Positions 1 through 11,254 of a stretch of 64,000 nucleotides of DNA are shown in pieces. This DNA is from Rhizophagus irregularis (Eukaryota; Glomeromycota; Glomeromycetes; Glomerales; Glomeraceae), in assembly GCF_026210795.1 (NCBI RefSeq), contig NC_089438.1, positions 1 to 64,000 on the forward strand, written 5' to 3'. The notes below the pieces were generated by a model. The model worked only from the letters and a program-made list of their open reading frames with translations, was not told the DNA's origin and ran no database searches. The translations under genes and the position numbers were made by a program. The stretch's first letter is position 1; every line of letters begins with the position of its first letter.

Positions 1-1543
1 TAAAAAAAATTTGGATTATTGTTTTCAAACAATATGCAGCTCATTTTGATTATTTAAACCGGTTATAAATTGCAAAAAGAAAAAAAATTTTCTTTTCGCA
101 ATCAACGGTTATTATTCGTAAATTATAAGGCTGAACTGAACCGTTTTAAGAAAGAATCAAATTCCCCATTTTTCATACTCCTTTTTCATTAAAAAAAATA
201 AACGTCTCTGTAAATTATTAGAAAAAATATTTTTTTTTTGTTTATAAAGATGTAAGATTTAACATGTATTTTTTTTAAGATGATGATTTGGTAATTTCAT
301 ATTTTTCTATAAGGAAGTATGAGATATAGGGATTTTGTAAAAAAACTTATGAAAAATGTGCGAGATTTCTTTTTCACTGTCATCTTCTTGCGATTATAGC
401 GAAGCCACTTTTTTCATTTGAAAAAATTCGTATTGCTTCGCATTCCTCCTTTTTTTCTTTCAAAATAAACAAATCGTAATATTTAGAATTTGGAAGCTTT
501 AAAAAATAAAGCTATAAAACTCACAACATTAGATTATTCATTTTTTATTACATTCCACTAAAACTAAAAACAAAAACTCAATTATCTGTTACATCCATTG
601 AGTCTACCAAACATTTAACGCAAAAATACATCATAAAGGAAGTTATGGTTGTAATAAGATTAAATGATGCTGACCTGACGGGGTGGTATACCTTAAAGTA
701 ACTCAAATTGAAGATTTTGAAGAAGGAGATGGTGTTCTTAAGAACGAAATTCGTCAACCAATGAAAAGGATATGATGAATAGTATATCAAAATCGGGATA
801 GAAGATGAATTAGGAAAGGGATTACAACTAAGAAGTTAGGACGAGCTGATAAATAAAAACGGGATTTCAAACTACAGCGTGAACTAATTTGAACAACCGC
901 GTATCTGGAATGTTGAAAGACGAATAATATTTTGATGTGACGAATAGTTGGTAATGGTGGGAAAATAGAATTGGCAGGTATTGTAGGTAAAGAGAAAGAT
1001 GATGTGTAGTTTGTATCAATGTAAATAGGAAACGTGTTGCGAAAACTCAAGCCACTAGATATCGATAATTCTCAGCACTAATAAAGTCATCGTTTAAAAA
1101 AATATAGATACTTCTTTATTCGACCACCTATATTGATATATCAGTATATTGAATATCAGTATATTAAATATCGGTAATATCGGTATATCAATCATTTGTC
1201 TAATTGTTTGATACTATTCTAAAACGGTGTAAATTAAGATCGAATTAAGTTCGAATTAAGTTCCATTTACGGTGTAGATTAATATCAAATTAAAAGATCT
1301 AATTATCTAATTACGTATAACTCAACATATATACTTATCCACTATAAGAAAAGTAATATCAGTAATTTCAGTATAATGATATATTTGACATACCTGTTAT
1401 AGTGCTGTATGCGATATGTCTTACTAATAAGACTAACTATTTTTAGTTTCAAGTTAACTATTAAGGAATGTTTCAGTCAATTATGTTTCATCACGTTTTA
1501 TTGTTTGTATAATTGTAAAAAACATTCAATCCGGAATTAATAT
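1..1543. other. AT-rich stretch without a supported gene
   Basis: No reading frame here shows a recognisable domain; those at 578-1050 are short and lack a plausible product. Around 1100-1400 there are short degenerate AT-rich repeats (variants of TATATCAGTATATTGA and GAATTAAGTTC). Nothing functional is supported. Confidence 0.5.
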
Positions 1544-2328
1544 TTATAAATTAAATTTTCTATTTAATGGCATTATTGATATATAATTTTGTTTACCGAC
1601 TCGAATGTTTCTAATTTTTGTGGCTCTACATAATATTCTATGGACCGCTATTAGTGAATCACAACCTTCCTCATAGTATTCACCTTTTCATAATTCAGTG
1701 TTTGATAATTCTGGTTCTATAAACCTATGTTTAAACCGAATATCAGAGGAAGGTGCATTCTTATACCATTTGACATATGCCAAAAGATGAGTTCTTGACC
1801 CTTCAGGTAACCTAAGTGTATGTTCAAAGTAATATTGAACCTCTCCTGGATATATGTCAATTGTTTCATCACTAAATGCTTTCCATTTCGCAAGAATAGT
1901 TGAATTTGTTTCATGACAACCTGCAATCACAGATCCAAATATTTCTGAGCCAATTTGTAATCTTGCATGCTGGTTAATTTGTAAGTCCATAAATCCTAAT
2001 ATTTCATCATGATCTTTCTCATACAACATTTCATACCATTCACATAGAAACATTCGCAATTCTGAAGGAATAACAACTCTTAAATATGATGGTTTAAGCA
2101 GTTGACCTGGTATTGCTTCAGTACCATATATTTTAGATGTGCTATGTCTCATGGATAGGAAATATTGTAACTCTTCTCTTTCTGCTGTAAGTGCCAAACT
2201 ACCTACATCTTTTTTTTTTTACAAGAAAGCAAAGAGATTCATCTAAAAGGCCGGATGTCCATTTACATGTTAGATGATAATCAACTAAAGTATTTTTAAG
2301 GACAATTTTCATCAATTCAGGTTCTATT

Positions 2329-3295
2329 AGAGCTCCGAATGGGTCAGGTCAGGTCAGGTTAATTGATAAACCTGACCTGAAATTTTTTTTCAGGTCAGGT
2401 CAGGTCAGGTTATATCAGGTTGTCTGTTTGACCTGACCTGACCTGAAACCTGAAAAATTTCAGAACTATTTTTATTAAAGTATTGAAAAAAAACGGTACA
2501 AAACTTTTTTTTTTAATATAATACTATGAAAAAAAAACGTTTTTGCAACGTTTTTTATTAAAATATTGAAAAAAAATATTGCAAAACGTTTTTTTAATAT
2601 AACATTATGAAAAAAATGTTTTCGCAATGTTATTATTGAAATATATAATTAAAAAAAAAACTTGAAAAAACGAAAAAACGTTTTCGCAACATTTTTTCTC
2701 GAAATATTGCGATTCAACATTTTTATATTAAAATCATATAAAAAGTGAATCCCAATACTGCAATTCACTTTTTTTATATAGAATTAATATAAAAAAAGTG
2801 AGTTGCGGTATTGCGATTCACTTTTTTATATAGATTCTATATAAAAAAAGTGAGTTGCGGTATTGCGATTCACTTTTTTATATAGATTCTATATAAAAAA
2901 AGTGAGTTGCGGTATTGCGATTCACTTTTTTATATTGATTTTATATAAAAAAAGTGAGTTGCGGTATTGCGATTCACTTTTTTATATAGATTCTATATAA
3001 AAAAAGTGAGTTGCGGTATTGCAATTCACTTTTTTTATATAGAATTAATATAAAAAGTGAATCGCAATATCGCAACTCATTTTTATTATATAAAATCAAT
3101 ATAAAAAGTGAATTGCAATACTGCAACTCACTTTTATTATATAGTAGAATCAATAGTTTCAGGTCAATCAGGTCAATCAGGTCAGGTCAATCTTCATACC
3201 TGACCTGAATTTTTTTTAAAAATCTCATACCTGACCTGAATTTCAGGTCAGGTCAGGTCAGGTTACCTGAATTTGGCTGACCTGTTCGGAGCTCT
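2329..3295. mobile_element. Non-autonomous inverted-repeat element inserted in tnp2
   Basis: A 967-bp element has 11-bp perfect terminal inverted repeats, AGAGCTCCGAA and TTCGGAGCTCT, and a perfect 10-bp target duplication AGGTTCTATT at 2319-2328 and 3296-3305. Just inside both ends lie tandem GGTCA/TGACC repeats. The centre (about 2690-3140) is a set of palindromic units. A 9-11 bp target duplication is typical of Mutator-like elements, so this is probably a MULE-derived non-autonomous or foldback element. It has no coding capacity. Excision in silico restores the transposase frame across the duplication. Confidence 0.85.
2785..3140. repeat. Tandem array of 52-bp palindromic units
   Basis: Five near-identical copies start at about 2798, 2850, 2902, 2954 and 3006. 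Each carries GTGAGTTGCGGTATTGCGAT, then a TATATAGATTCTATATA palindrome and A/T runs, so each unit folds on itself. Two diverged copies in the other orientation follow. The array forms the core of the 2329-3295 element. Confidence 0.85.
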
Positions 3296-3330
3296 AGGTT
3301 CTATTTTTCGGTTACTGTTGGGATATGATC

Positions 3331-3404
3331 CTAAAGATAATAGATTATATTTTTTTAAAAAAAAAAAAGATATCAGAAGACAACAAAATCATCAAGTATC
3401 CTAC
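3331..3404 (-). other. Intron in the tnp2 pseudogene
   Basis: On the minus strand the segment starts GTAGGA and ends CTTTAG. Removing it joins the two halves of the family motif ERLNGYIG-SYPNSN in frame, while reading through gives stops. The adjacent T/A tract explains the apparent low complexity. Confidence 0.75.
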
Positions 3405-5980
3405 CTATATATCCGTTAAGTCTCTCAAATGGAAAAAGCCAAAAACTATATATAGGACCATAATCACGACAGCAATCAGGAATGTGAAGCGAAAGATGTA
3501 TATTACTTGTTATGAATTCTGGTCCATATGTGTTTTCTATAAGGTAAGCCATATCTTTTAATCTCTCTTGTGCTTCTTTTAAATCATCTTCAGTAATAAT
3601 TTTGTTACCAAAAGATTACATGCTCGAACAAAATATCCTAAAATCTTTCTGTCATTATCATCTAACATATCCCACAAGATAGCTGTAGAATAAATCATAA
3701 TAAAGGTTTTCCATTGATCAGCAGCTAAGTTTGAAAATCCATCACTTCCAATCGCAATTTTTGGAGGAATACGACCAATATCAGAAGGTAATTTAACATG
3801 ATCCATTCTATTTTGTGCCACTCGAAGTTGTTCTATACTTAATTTTCCCTGGCTCACAAAAATAGATTTAATTATCCATTTTGCTACACCAAGAAAAAGG
3901 CAATGCATTGGATCTACTACAGCAAAACGTATGGGATCCATATATGGAAGACGAAGCAATTCGACCAGCGTATACCATATTCTTTGAAATGATCTTCCCT
4001 AGAATTTTTTGAGTTGCATTGCAACCATTCATATGCATGTTTTCTATGCGATTCTGCGTTACTCAACTCATAAGTATGAACTCCTCCATAGTGATTTTTT
4101 CTATACTCTTCACTATAAACACTACGTTTCTCACACCTATGGCATTTCATTAATGCAGATCCATGTCCAAACAACTTTCGTGTGGCTGGTATATCTGATG
4201 ATCCAACAATTAATGCAACTTTAATGTCTAGACCATCAGGATAATGGTAAGTTTTTGGAACTCTCCAGCCCCTCCAGAGCTCTAAAAGCTCGTCTACAAT
4301 AGGGGCTAAATAATGATTAATATGATCTAATCCCACTTCTTTTGGACCTGGCAAAAAACCCAAATATATAATATTTTCAGGTTTATTCCTTTCTGATCTT
4401 GGTAAGTTACAAATAGATGCATATATAGCACCTGTACTGTGTTGTGTATATGTAAATGGCTGAAACCAGTCAAGGTTAACAAGAAGACCTAAATTGGTTG
4501 TGGCAGTTTCTGATGTAAAAAATGGATTACCATCAAAAGAAAAGGTTTTCCACACATTACCATCATAAATATCTGAATAGATATTAACTCTTTCTCTTTG
4601 AACTCCTGATAATTTTAGCATATCTTCAAAACCAGGTCATTGGTATAACATACTTAATTGTTGACGAATACTTGGTTTAGGGTAAATCATACGAGGTTCA
4701 GCAATTATTCCACTTTCTTTTTTTTTAAGAATAGAAAGTGGATTATTGCATTTATTACGACGACTGGGTACTGGATTATTTGAGAATTCTTCATGTAGGC
4801 AATTTGCAATAGCAGTTTTTCCTCCTTCTTTATATTCGACAATATTTTTAACATTATATAATTTATGACAATTGTTACATACAGTTAACTGCATTTTTGG
4901 TTGAAAGATATTTAACATTTTTTTTGCAAGATATAAGGATGCTGGAAAATTTTTAAATTGTGATTTATTTAAACGAGTAAGTACAATATGTAAGAATTTT
5001 ATTAATGCTTCAAGTGCCACATCAGGTAATCAAAATCTTTGTTGAAATTTAAATAACCATATTATAATCTCAGTATTAATAGAATCACTTAAGCTTTCCA
5101 TTACAAATACTTTATCATTATCAAATTCAGGAGATGCAAAAAATTCTTCTATATCATCCTTCTCCTCCTCATCATTTCCATCATTATCATCATCTTCATC
5201 TTCATTATAATCACCTTCATCTTCACCATCATTATTCTCAGCACCATTATTTTCATTACCATTATCCTCATCACCGTCATTATCACCATCATCCTCATCA
5301 TCATCATTTTCTTCTTCTTCTTCATTGTAATATATATATTCATCATTTTCTTCTTCTTCTTCATTATAATATATATATTCATCATTATCCTTATTTTCAT
5401 CAGGTGCTGGAATATGAAAATAAGAAGGATTTGGCAATGATGGTAATGATGAAAATAATGTATATATGTTTTCATTATTATTTGATTGGGATGAATCAGT
5501 TTCTTCATTGAAAAGATCAAAGACATTATTTTGTTGGAAAGAATTAGGATTAGGATTTAATGTCCTTTTTCGCTTTTTTATAGGGTTTGCATCTTGAATA
5601 ATGATGGATTTTCTTTGTTTTCTCGCTATAATAGTATCTGCCTGATTTTTTCTAGCATTCTCTGAGTTCCATAAACTTTTCTCCTTTGTGTGATTTTCTT
5701 GAGTGCGAAAATCAACCTTTGTGCCATTACAACGAATACAAAGACATGGATACAGGTACCTTTTTTTGGATTTTATTAAATCGACCATCTTTGTTTTTTT
5801 AAATTTTATTGAATTATTCATTTTAGATTTTATTAAATAGGATACAGAGGCAGATGATTCAACTTTACTTTTTTTTGATTTTATTAAATCAGACACAGAG
5901 ATTTCAATTTTAGTTTTTTTGGGTTTTACTAAATCAGACACAGAGGTAGAGGTAGAGGTTTTACTTTTTTTATTATTCAT

Positions 5981-6499
5981 TTTATTAAAATATATTTATT
6001 AAAATGTAAGTGTCAAGAAAGTTAAAGTTACAATTACTTAAATGAAGCTTATTTTTCAAAATCAGGGTTCGCGTTCAACACCTTTTGAAATCCAGTTACA
6101 CATTCAATTCTTTTAGGGTCACGTTTTTCTTTCAAAATCAGATTCGCGTTTAATTCTTTTTTAGATTCGAATTAGTTCGCGTTTAATTCTTTTTTTAGAT
6201 TAGAATCAGTTCGCGTTTAATTCTTTTTTAGATTAGAATTAGTTCGCGTTTAATTCTTTTTTTAGATTAGAATCAGTTTGCGTTTAATTCTTTTTTAGAT
6301 TAGAATTAGTTCGCGTTTAATTCTTTTTTTAGATTAGAATCAGTTCGCGTTTAATTCTTATTCACACATCCTATCATAACATTTGCGTATTCATGTTTTT
6401 CGTGTCTTTATGATTCTGAAATCAATATAAATTTACACAAACCCTTTTCTCCTCTTTTCAATCAAAATTTTATATTTCAACTAAAATATATAAGTAATA
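5981..6499. repeat. Tandem repeat upstream of two divergent genes
   Basis: Between about 6120 and 6360 a ~33-bp unit recurs about six times, with core AGTTCGCGTTTAATTCTTTT followed by AGATTAGAAT; alternate copies differ by A/C (AATTAG versus AATCAG), giving a ~66-bp higher-order unit. It lies between the start of the tnp2 pseudogene and the next gene, so it could be the promoter or an internal repeat of the same transposon. No ORF is supported. Confidence 0.75.
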
Positions 6500-7775
6500 A
6501 TGGATAGTGATCGGGAATCTAATTCTTCTTCTTCTTCCACTTCCTTCCTCTTCTACTTCCTCTTCCTCTTCCTCTTCCTCTTTATCTTCGTCTTCATCAT
6601 CATATAAAATAATTAAAGCAAGTATTATTTATTATAATTTATTTATTATTTCTGGTTTTTTTTATTTTATTTATGTTTGCCTATTATTTTATAGCAAGAA
6701 GTGTTTATATGGGTCGACTCAGAACTAAAAGATATCTATAAAATAGACGAAAAACTAACTTGGGTCGAACAAAAGGAGAATATAGTTACGAAGCTACTGC
6801 CACCTCTATATAAGATTGTAAATAAAAAATACAGCATTACGAATAGAAAATTATTAAAAATGTTGTATGGACGGTGGCGTTCTAGACATCGTACAAGTAA
6901 TATCAAAAATCAAGGAGATGAAAGAGTTAAACAAAACAAGAGAAGATCAAGTAAAAATTCAAGAATGCAAGAGGTAAGTAAATATTTAATTAATATGAAA
7001 TAGAATTTTAGTTAACTTTACTGCATTTTATAATTACATTATTAGAAGAAGAAAAGAAGGGCAGCGCACGCAACAAATTACTTAATAGAGAATAAAAATA
7101 AATATATTCTCAGATATCCGGAGGAGGATCTAGTAAAGATTCTTAAGGATTCAGGTTACCACTCAGAAGAGTGGGAAGAAACTGATCCTGAGGAAGAATG
7201 GCCTATTACGCAATCTGCAGTAGTTGAAGATGATGAAATTATTGAGGAAGCTATAAAACAAAAGTCATCATCAATATACATTCATAATAAATGGTGGCGT
7301 TCTCCTGCAGTATGTATAATTTTTATTTTATTTGTTTTATTTATTAAAAATATTAATAATAATTTATTTATTTAAGCTTTTGAGATTATTACACGACCGA
7401 ATTGATCCAACAGTCGAATTATTAAAAAAGAAACCATTAACTTTAAAACGTAAAAGAGCTCAATCAAGTCAATCAAGATACAATACATCTAACGTGCTAC
7501 CCATAGGTGTACCAAGTTGGTGTCTTAATCAGGATGCACTTGAACAATTTAACTATTCAAATGTCAATATTCCAGTATATGACTATAATACTGATGATCA
7601 GGATAATAGTGATAATGATATTGAAGATGAAAATAATAATGAAGAAGAAATTCAAAACAGAACAAATTCTAGTAAAAAAAAGAAAAAAAAAACCAAAAAA
7701 AGGTCAAATCAAAAAAAAATAAGAAACATAAATCAAAATAATTCTTTTTTTTATGTAATACTTGTTATAATCTAG
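6500..7775 (+). CDS. Split gene for an acidic/basic hypothetical protein
   Basis: I do not recognise the family. Best exon model: exon 1 from ATG 6500 to about 6621 (poly-Ser), exon 2 to 6973, exon 3 7046-7309, exon 4 7377-7775. Introns after exons 2 and 3 have clean borders (GTAAGT...ATTAG, GTATGT...TTTAAG) and keep the frame. Exon 2 is rich in Lys/Arg; exon 3 carries acidic stretches and KWWRSPA; exon 4 ends in alternating acidic and Lys-rich tracts, suggesting a nuclear protein. Exon 1 is uncertain: the ATG frame switches after a few serines, so one base may be missing or the start is elsewhere. It is divergent from the tnp2 pseudogene, 520 bp away, and may be the second gene of that element. 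Confidence 0.45.
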
Positions 7776-8042
7776 TCTTAAATAAGTTTACTTTATTGGA
7801 TTATATAATAAATTGAATGATTAAACTTTAGATCGAACAGATCTAATCTGATTTGATCTGCATAAAAGCTAACATTTAGCAAAACAATGTATTTTGTTAT
7901 ATTTTATTTATTATAAGCTTATAAAAAATATCGAAATAGATTAATTGGAACAAAATTTTAATTAACAAACATGTAATTTCAAAATATTATTTAAATTAAA
8001 AAATCATACACATATCGGGTATTATATAACATATTGGTAACT
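7776..8042. other. AT-rich spacer, left part of a repeat
   Basis: No gene. From about 8005 the sequence belongs to the ATATCGGGTA/GGTAACTAATA repeat family that recurs at 10.5-10.9 kb; this copy is interrupted by the element at 8043. Confidence 0.45.
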
Positions 8043-8269
8043 CAGTGTTGGAAATTCAGATTTTAAATCATGTGCAGAATGCGCACATTATTTGAAATTT
8101 TTATGTGCGCAAATTTATATGCAATGTGCGGAAATGTGTAAAATATACAAGAATGTGTCAGATATGCAAATTTTTGTGTGCGCAAAGCGCACGCAAAAAT
8201 TTTTGGTCATGTGCGGAGTTTTTAAAATTTGTGCGCGCGCACACTCCGCACATTGAATTTCCAACACTG
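8043..8269. mobile_element. MITE with CAGTG ends
   Basis: A 227-bp segment has 16-bp perfect terminal inverted repeats, CAGTGTTGGAAATTCA at 8043-8058 and its complement at 8254-8269. The interior is rich in TGTGCG/GCGCAC words. Flanks TATTGGTAACT (8032-8042) and TAATGGTAACT (8270-8280) form a target duplication with one mismatch, and the related copy near 10.7 kb shows the uninterrupted site. A related element lies at 32187-32421. The ends and an 8-bp duplication in the second copy suggest hAT-derived MITEs. Confidence 0.75.
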
Positions 8270-8672
8270 TAATGGTAACTAATAATTTAGATATCGGACA
8301 CCTGGTAACCAATTAGATACATATCGGGTATATATATATGCATATTAACAACATATTAGGTATCCGATTTGATTTCTAATACGCAAGATTATATATAGAT
8401 ACTGTATTTTCATGTGGTACTGTCTGATATTCATTTTTGGTTACTGGAAAGCATTATTTATTGATTTATATAGCTAAGTTTATCATGCTCTTAATCTTTA
8501 GATTATCAATTATAACGTCATGATTTTCTAAAAAATATTATAAAATAATGGTTTATTCCTCAATTTAACATTTTAACATCAATTTTTTTTTTTTTTCATA
8601 AGGGTTTTTTTTAAAAAGATAAAATGTACGCGTTTTTTATTTTTTTTCCTACATTTTTTTATTTCTATTAAA

Positions 8673-9416
8673 ATGTACAAAAAAAACCATGAATCTAATA
8701 TTGAAAAACCTGAAAAAAGTAAGACGTTTCGTCACGAAGATGAAAAAATTGAAAAAACTGATAAAAATAAGATATTGTTGTTAGAAGCTCAAAAGATCGC
8801 AAGTCAAGTTTATAAAGATGGAATAAAGGAAATTTATAAACTTACTGTTGACGCACTTAAAAAGAATGATTCGTAAGTAAAATAATTAATATAAAAATAT
8901 AAATAAAAAGAAATTCCTAAATATAATTTTAAATATATTTTTTAGTTATGAAACAGATAAATATATTTCTTCGTTATCTCATATTAGCAATATTAGTAAG
9001 AAATTTTTAACAATTCACTTTTGAGAAAAAATGTCCTATCAATTTAGTTATTAATATAAAAATTTCCATTATATTTATTATTAGTAACAACGGCTGCCAA
9101 GCACCAACCATACTAACAACCACAACAATTACAACAACAACCACTACAACCGTTACACCAGTCTAGTATTTATTAATTTAATACGAAATTAAAGTTTATA
9201 AATTATCTAATGACTTATTATATAAAAATTTTTAAAATTACAAAAACAGGTGATTCATCAAAAATTTTTTGTTTATATTGCTATGGCCCACATTGGCTAG
9301 TAAATTGCCACCAAATACCTCCAAAATATAGGGGAAGTTGTATAAAGTGTTGGAAAAGTACCAGGCACCAAGCAAAGGATTGTAAATCTAATAGACAGAA
9401 AGAGCCTTGGCACTAG
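8673..9416 (+). pseudogene. Four-exon zinc-knuckle protein with one stop codon
   Basis: Exons 8673-8872, 8946-8995, 9085-9165 and 9250-9416 join in frame through GT-AG introns into about 165 codons. Order: charged helical N-terminus (LLLEAQKIASQVYKDG), a Gln/Pro-rich linker, then two Cys-His knuckles: CX2CX3HX4C (CLYCYGPHWLVNC) and CX2CX5HX4C (CIKCWKSTRHQAKDC). Such knuckles usually bind single-stranded nucleic acid. A TAA at 9114-9116 interrupts the Gln-rich exon where CAA is expected, so it is either a recent pseudogene or a polymorphic allele. I cannot name the family. Confidence 0.6.
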
Positions 9417-9419
9417 AGC

Positions 9420-10450
9420 TTTTTTTTTATAATTTTTGTAAGTAAAATTTTAAAATTATTATTACTAATTTTTTGAATCTAATTATTTAACTTTTTTCAG
9501 ATCAGATTGGCTGAATTTTTTTTTTATGTTTAAGTGGGGCAGCCAATTTCTTTTTTTTTTTGGGTCAGCAAAAATTTTTTTTTCTTTAGTCCAATTGTAA
9601 TTGGACTTAGTTCGATTGGGGTCGAATAGTATTCTGATTGTGGTCAGATGTAAATTTTTTTTTAGTCCAATTGTAATTGGACTTAGTTCGTTAGGGGTCG
9701 AACAGCATTCTGATTGTGGTCAGATGTTCTTTTCGTAATATATTATAATATTCAATAATGTTTTTTTTATATTTTTTTTATCGTATGAATAATTTTTAAT
9801 ATAATTTTTTTTAAAAAAAAAAATAATAAAGTTTTATAAAAATTCCATATATTAGGAATTATTTTGTAATCACAATACATATTTTATTTTTAAAGGAACT
9901 TTTATATATAAAACCTACTAAAACACGATCTTTGGCCATGTCATATAAGAAATTGATGTATTCAATATTAATGTAACGTTTTTTTTAAGCAATGTACTTA
10001 TAAGAATCAACATTTATATATATATATAGTATCAGTAAAAAAAGAAAGAAATGTTAGTACGTTTCTTTAATATTAAAAAGAAACCCCCTCCTCCTCTATT
10101 TCTTACATTTCAAGTCTAAGTTCATTTAAAAAGTCTGAAAACCTAAAAAAAAGAAAGAAAGAAATGTTAGTACGTTTCTTTAATATTAAAAGGAAATCTC
10201 CCCTCTATTCCTTACTATGTTTCTTTAAAATTAACAAAAAGTTCTTCTCCCCTTCTCTATTTCTTACTACATTCCAATCCAGATTCATTCAAAAATCTAG
10301 CGAAAAAAAGAAGTCCCGTTATTCTACAAACAAGAGATCCAGCATTCTAAAAAAAAGAATAAATATATATTTAAACGATCTTAAAAATTATTAATGATCA
10401 GTCAGATGACTGTCGATTAGATTTTAACCAAATAGAAAAATTTGTGTCAC
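9420..10450. repeat. Spacer with two short duplications
   Basis: A ~64-bp unit occurs twice (9588-9651 and 9664-9727); it starts with AGTCCAATTGTAATTGGACT, itself palindromic, and ends GATTGTGGTCAGATGT. A second unit, AGAAATGTTAGTACGTTTCT, occurs at about 10047 and 10160 followed by a C/T-rich tract. The frame at 10164-10394 runs through this duplication and shows no domain, so I do not call a gene. Confidence 0.7.
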
Positions 10451-10479
10451 ACATAGTACCTCCGATTATTAGAATTTCA

Positions 10480-10895
10480 TACAAATATCGGTGCCCGATA
10501 TCTATTAGAAATATATTGGTGACTAATAGTTTAGATATTAGGGTCTCAATTTTTAGGAGTATTTTTAATGTGATAAATCGGGTACCTGATATGTAAAAAT
10601 GCCCGATATATAACTGATTAGTCACTGATATATAGGTACCCGATATGTACCTGATAGAATCGATTTTGACCAGTGATACGCATATCGGATACCTGATATA
10701 TATTATATAACATACTGGTAACTAATAGTTTAGATATCGGATACCTGATAATTTAACTATATTTGAAGTTTCGCATTAAAAATCAAATCAGTCCCGATAT
10801 ATTGTTAATATGTATATATACCCGATATGTACCTAATTGGTTACCGATATATAGGTACCCGATATGTGTATGATAGATTCTTTTTTGACCTGTGA
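10480..10895. repeat. ATATCGGGTACC inverted-repeat family, two adjacent copies
   Basis: Repeated blocks of CCGATATATAGGTACCCGATATG in both orientations surround a shared core, GGTAACTAATAGTTTAGATA. The first copy ends TTTTGACCAGTG at 10664-10675, the complement of CACTGGTCAAAA, which is identical to the start of the inverted repeat of the large element at 13484. The second ends near 10890. A third copy lies at about 8005-8390, split by a MITE. Likely CACTA-type miniature elements. Confidence 0.6.
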
Positions 10896-11254
10896 ATATA
10901 TAAAAAGTAAAATTATAAAACTGGTTATTAATTAAACTTACTATATATTTTAATATATATAATGATTTAAATAATTAATATAATGTATATTAAATTTTAT
11001 AATTTTTATAATTGCAAAACTGGTTAAATTTATATTAAATTATATAATTTATTATAATAAATGGTAAACTTTATTAATTACTATGTAAAAATATGTCTAA
11101 ACCTTTTACAGTTTTACCAGTTTCGTCAGTTTCGCAGTTTTACAAATTTTTAATTTTTTAATAAAATGTTTCAACTAGTTTCGATTTCAATAATTGTCTA
11201 AACTACTTAGTTTCACCCAGCAACCTTACACCCGACCCATTGGGTTAGATTCAG

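Larger units (their letters stand above)
1544..5980 (-). pseudogene. Decayed tnp2-type (CACTA) transposase
   Basis: The minus strand reads from ATG at 5980 to a stop at 1544 as one tnp2-family transposase in pieces. Order: basic, low-complexity N-terminus with a Cys motif (CLCIRC, ~5740) and an Asp/Glu-rich tract (5160-5420); a middle part; the tnp2 core with DPMHCLFLGVAKW (~3900); then a DUF4218-like part with FWLFPFERLNGYIG (~3420) and SYPNSNRKIEPELMK, typical of the family. Breaks: stop TGA at 5030-5032; stop TGA at 4637-4639; a one-base frameshift near 3961; a 967-bp insertion at 2329-3295; one extra base in an A11 tract at 2210-2220; stop TGA at 1688-1690. Reading continues in frame past each stop. 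A real 74-bp intron (3331-3404) joins the conserved NGYIG and SYPNS motifs. The piece 1544-1690 restores the usual end of the family. It is non-functional as read. Confidence 0.85.

Noticed and set aside
578-1050. Two short minus-strand frames
   Set aside because: No domain, no splice support, AT-rich composition.
3011-3208. 65-codon plus-strand frame
   Set aside because: It is a translation of the 52-bp palindromic repeat units.
5134-5526. His-rich and Met/Lys-rich frames over the acidic tract
   Set aside because: They are shadow frames of the Asp/Glu-rich part of the tnp2 pseudogene.
10164-10394. 76-codon plus-strand frame
   Set aside because: It runs through a local sequence duplication and a Lys-rich low-complexity end with no domain.
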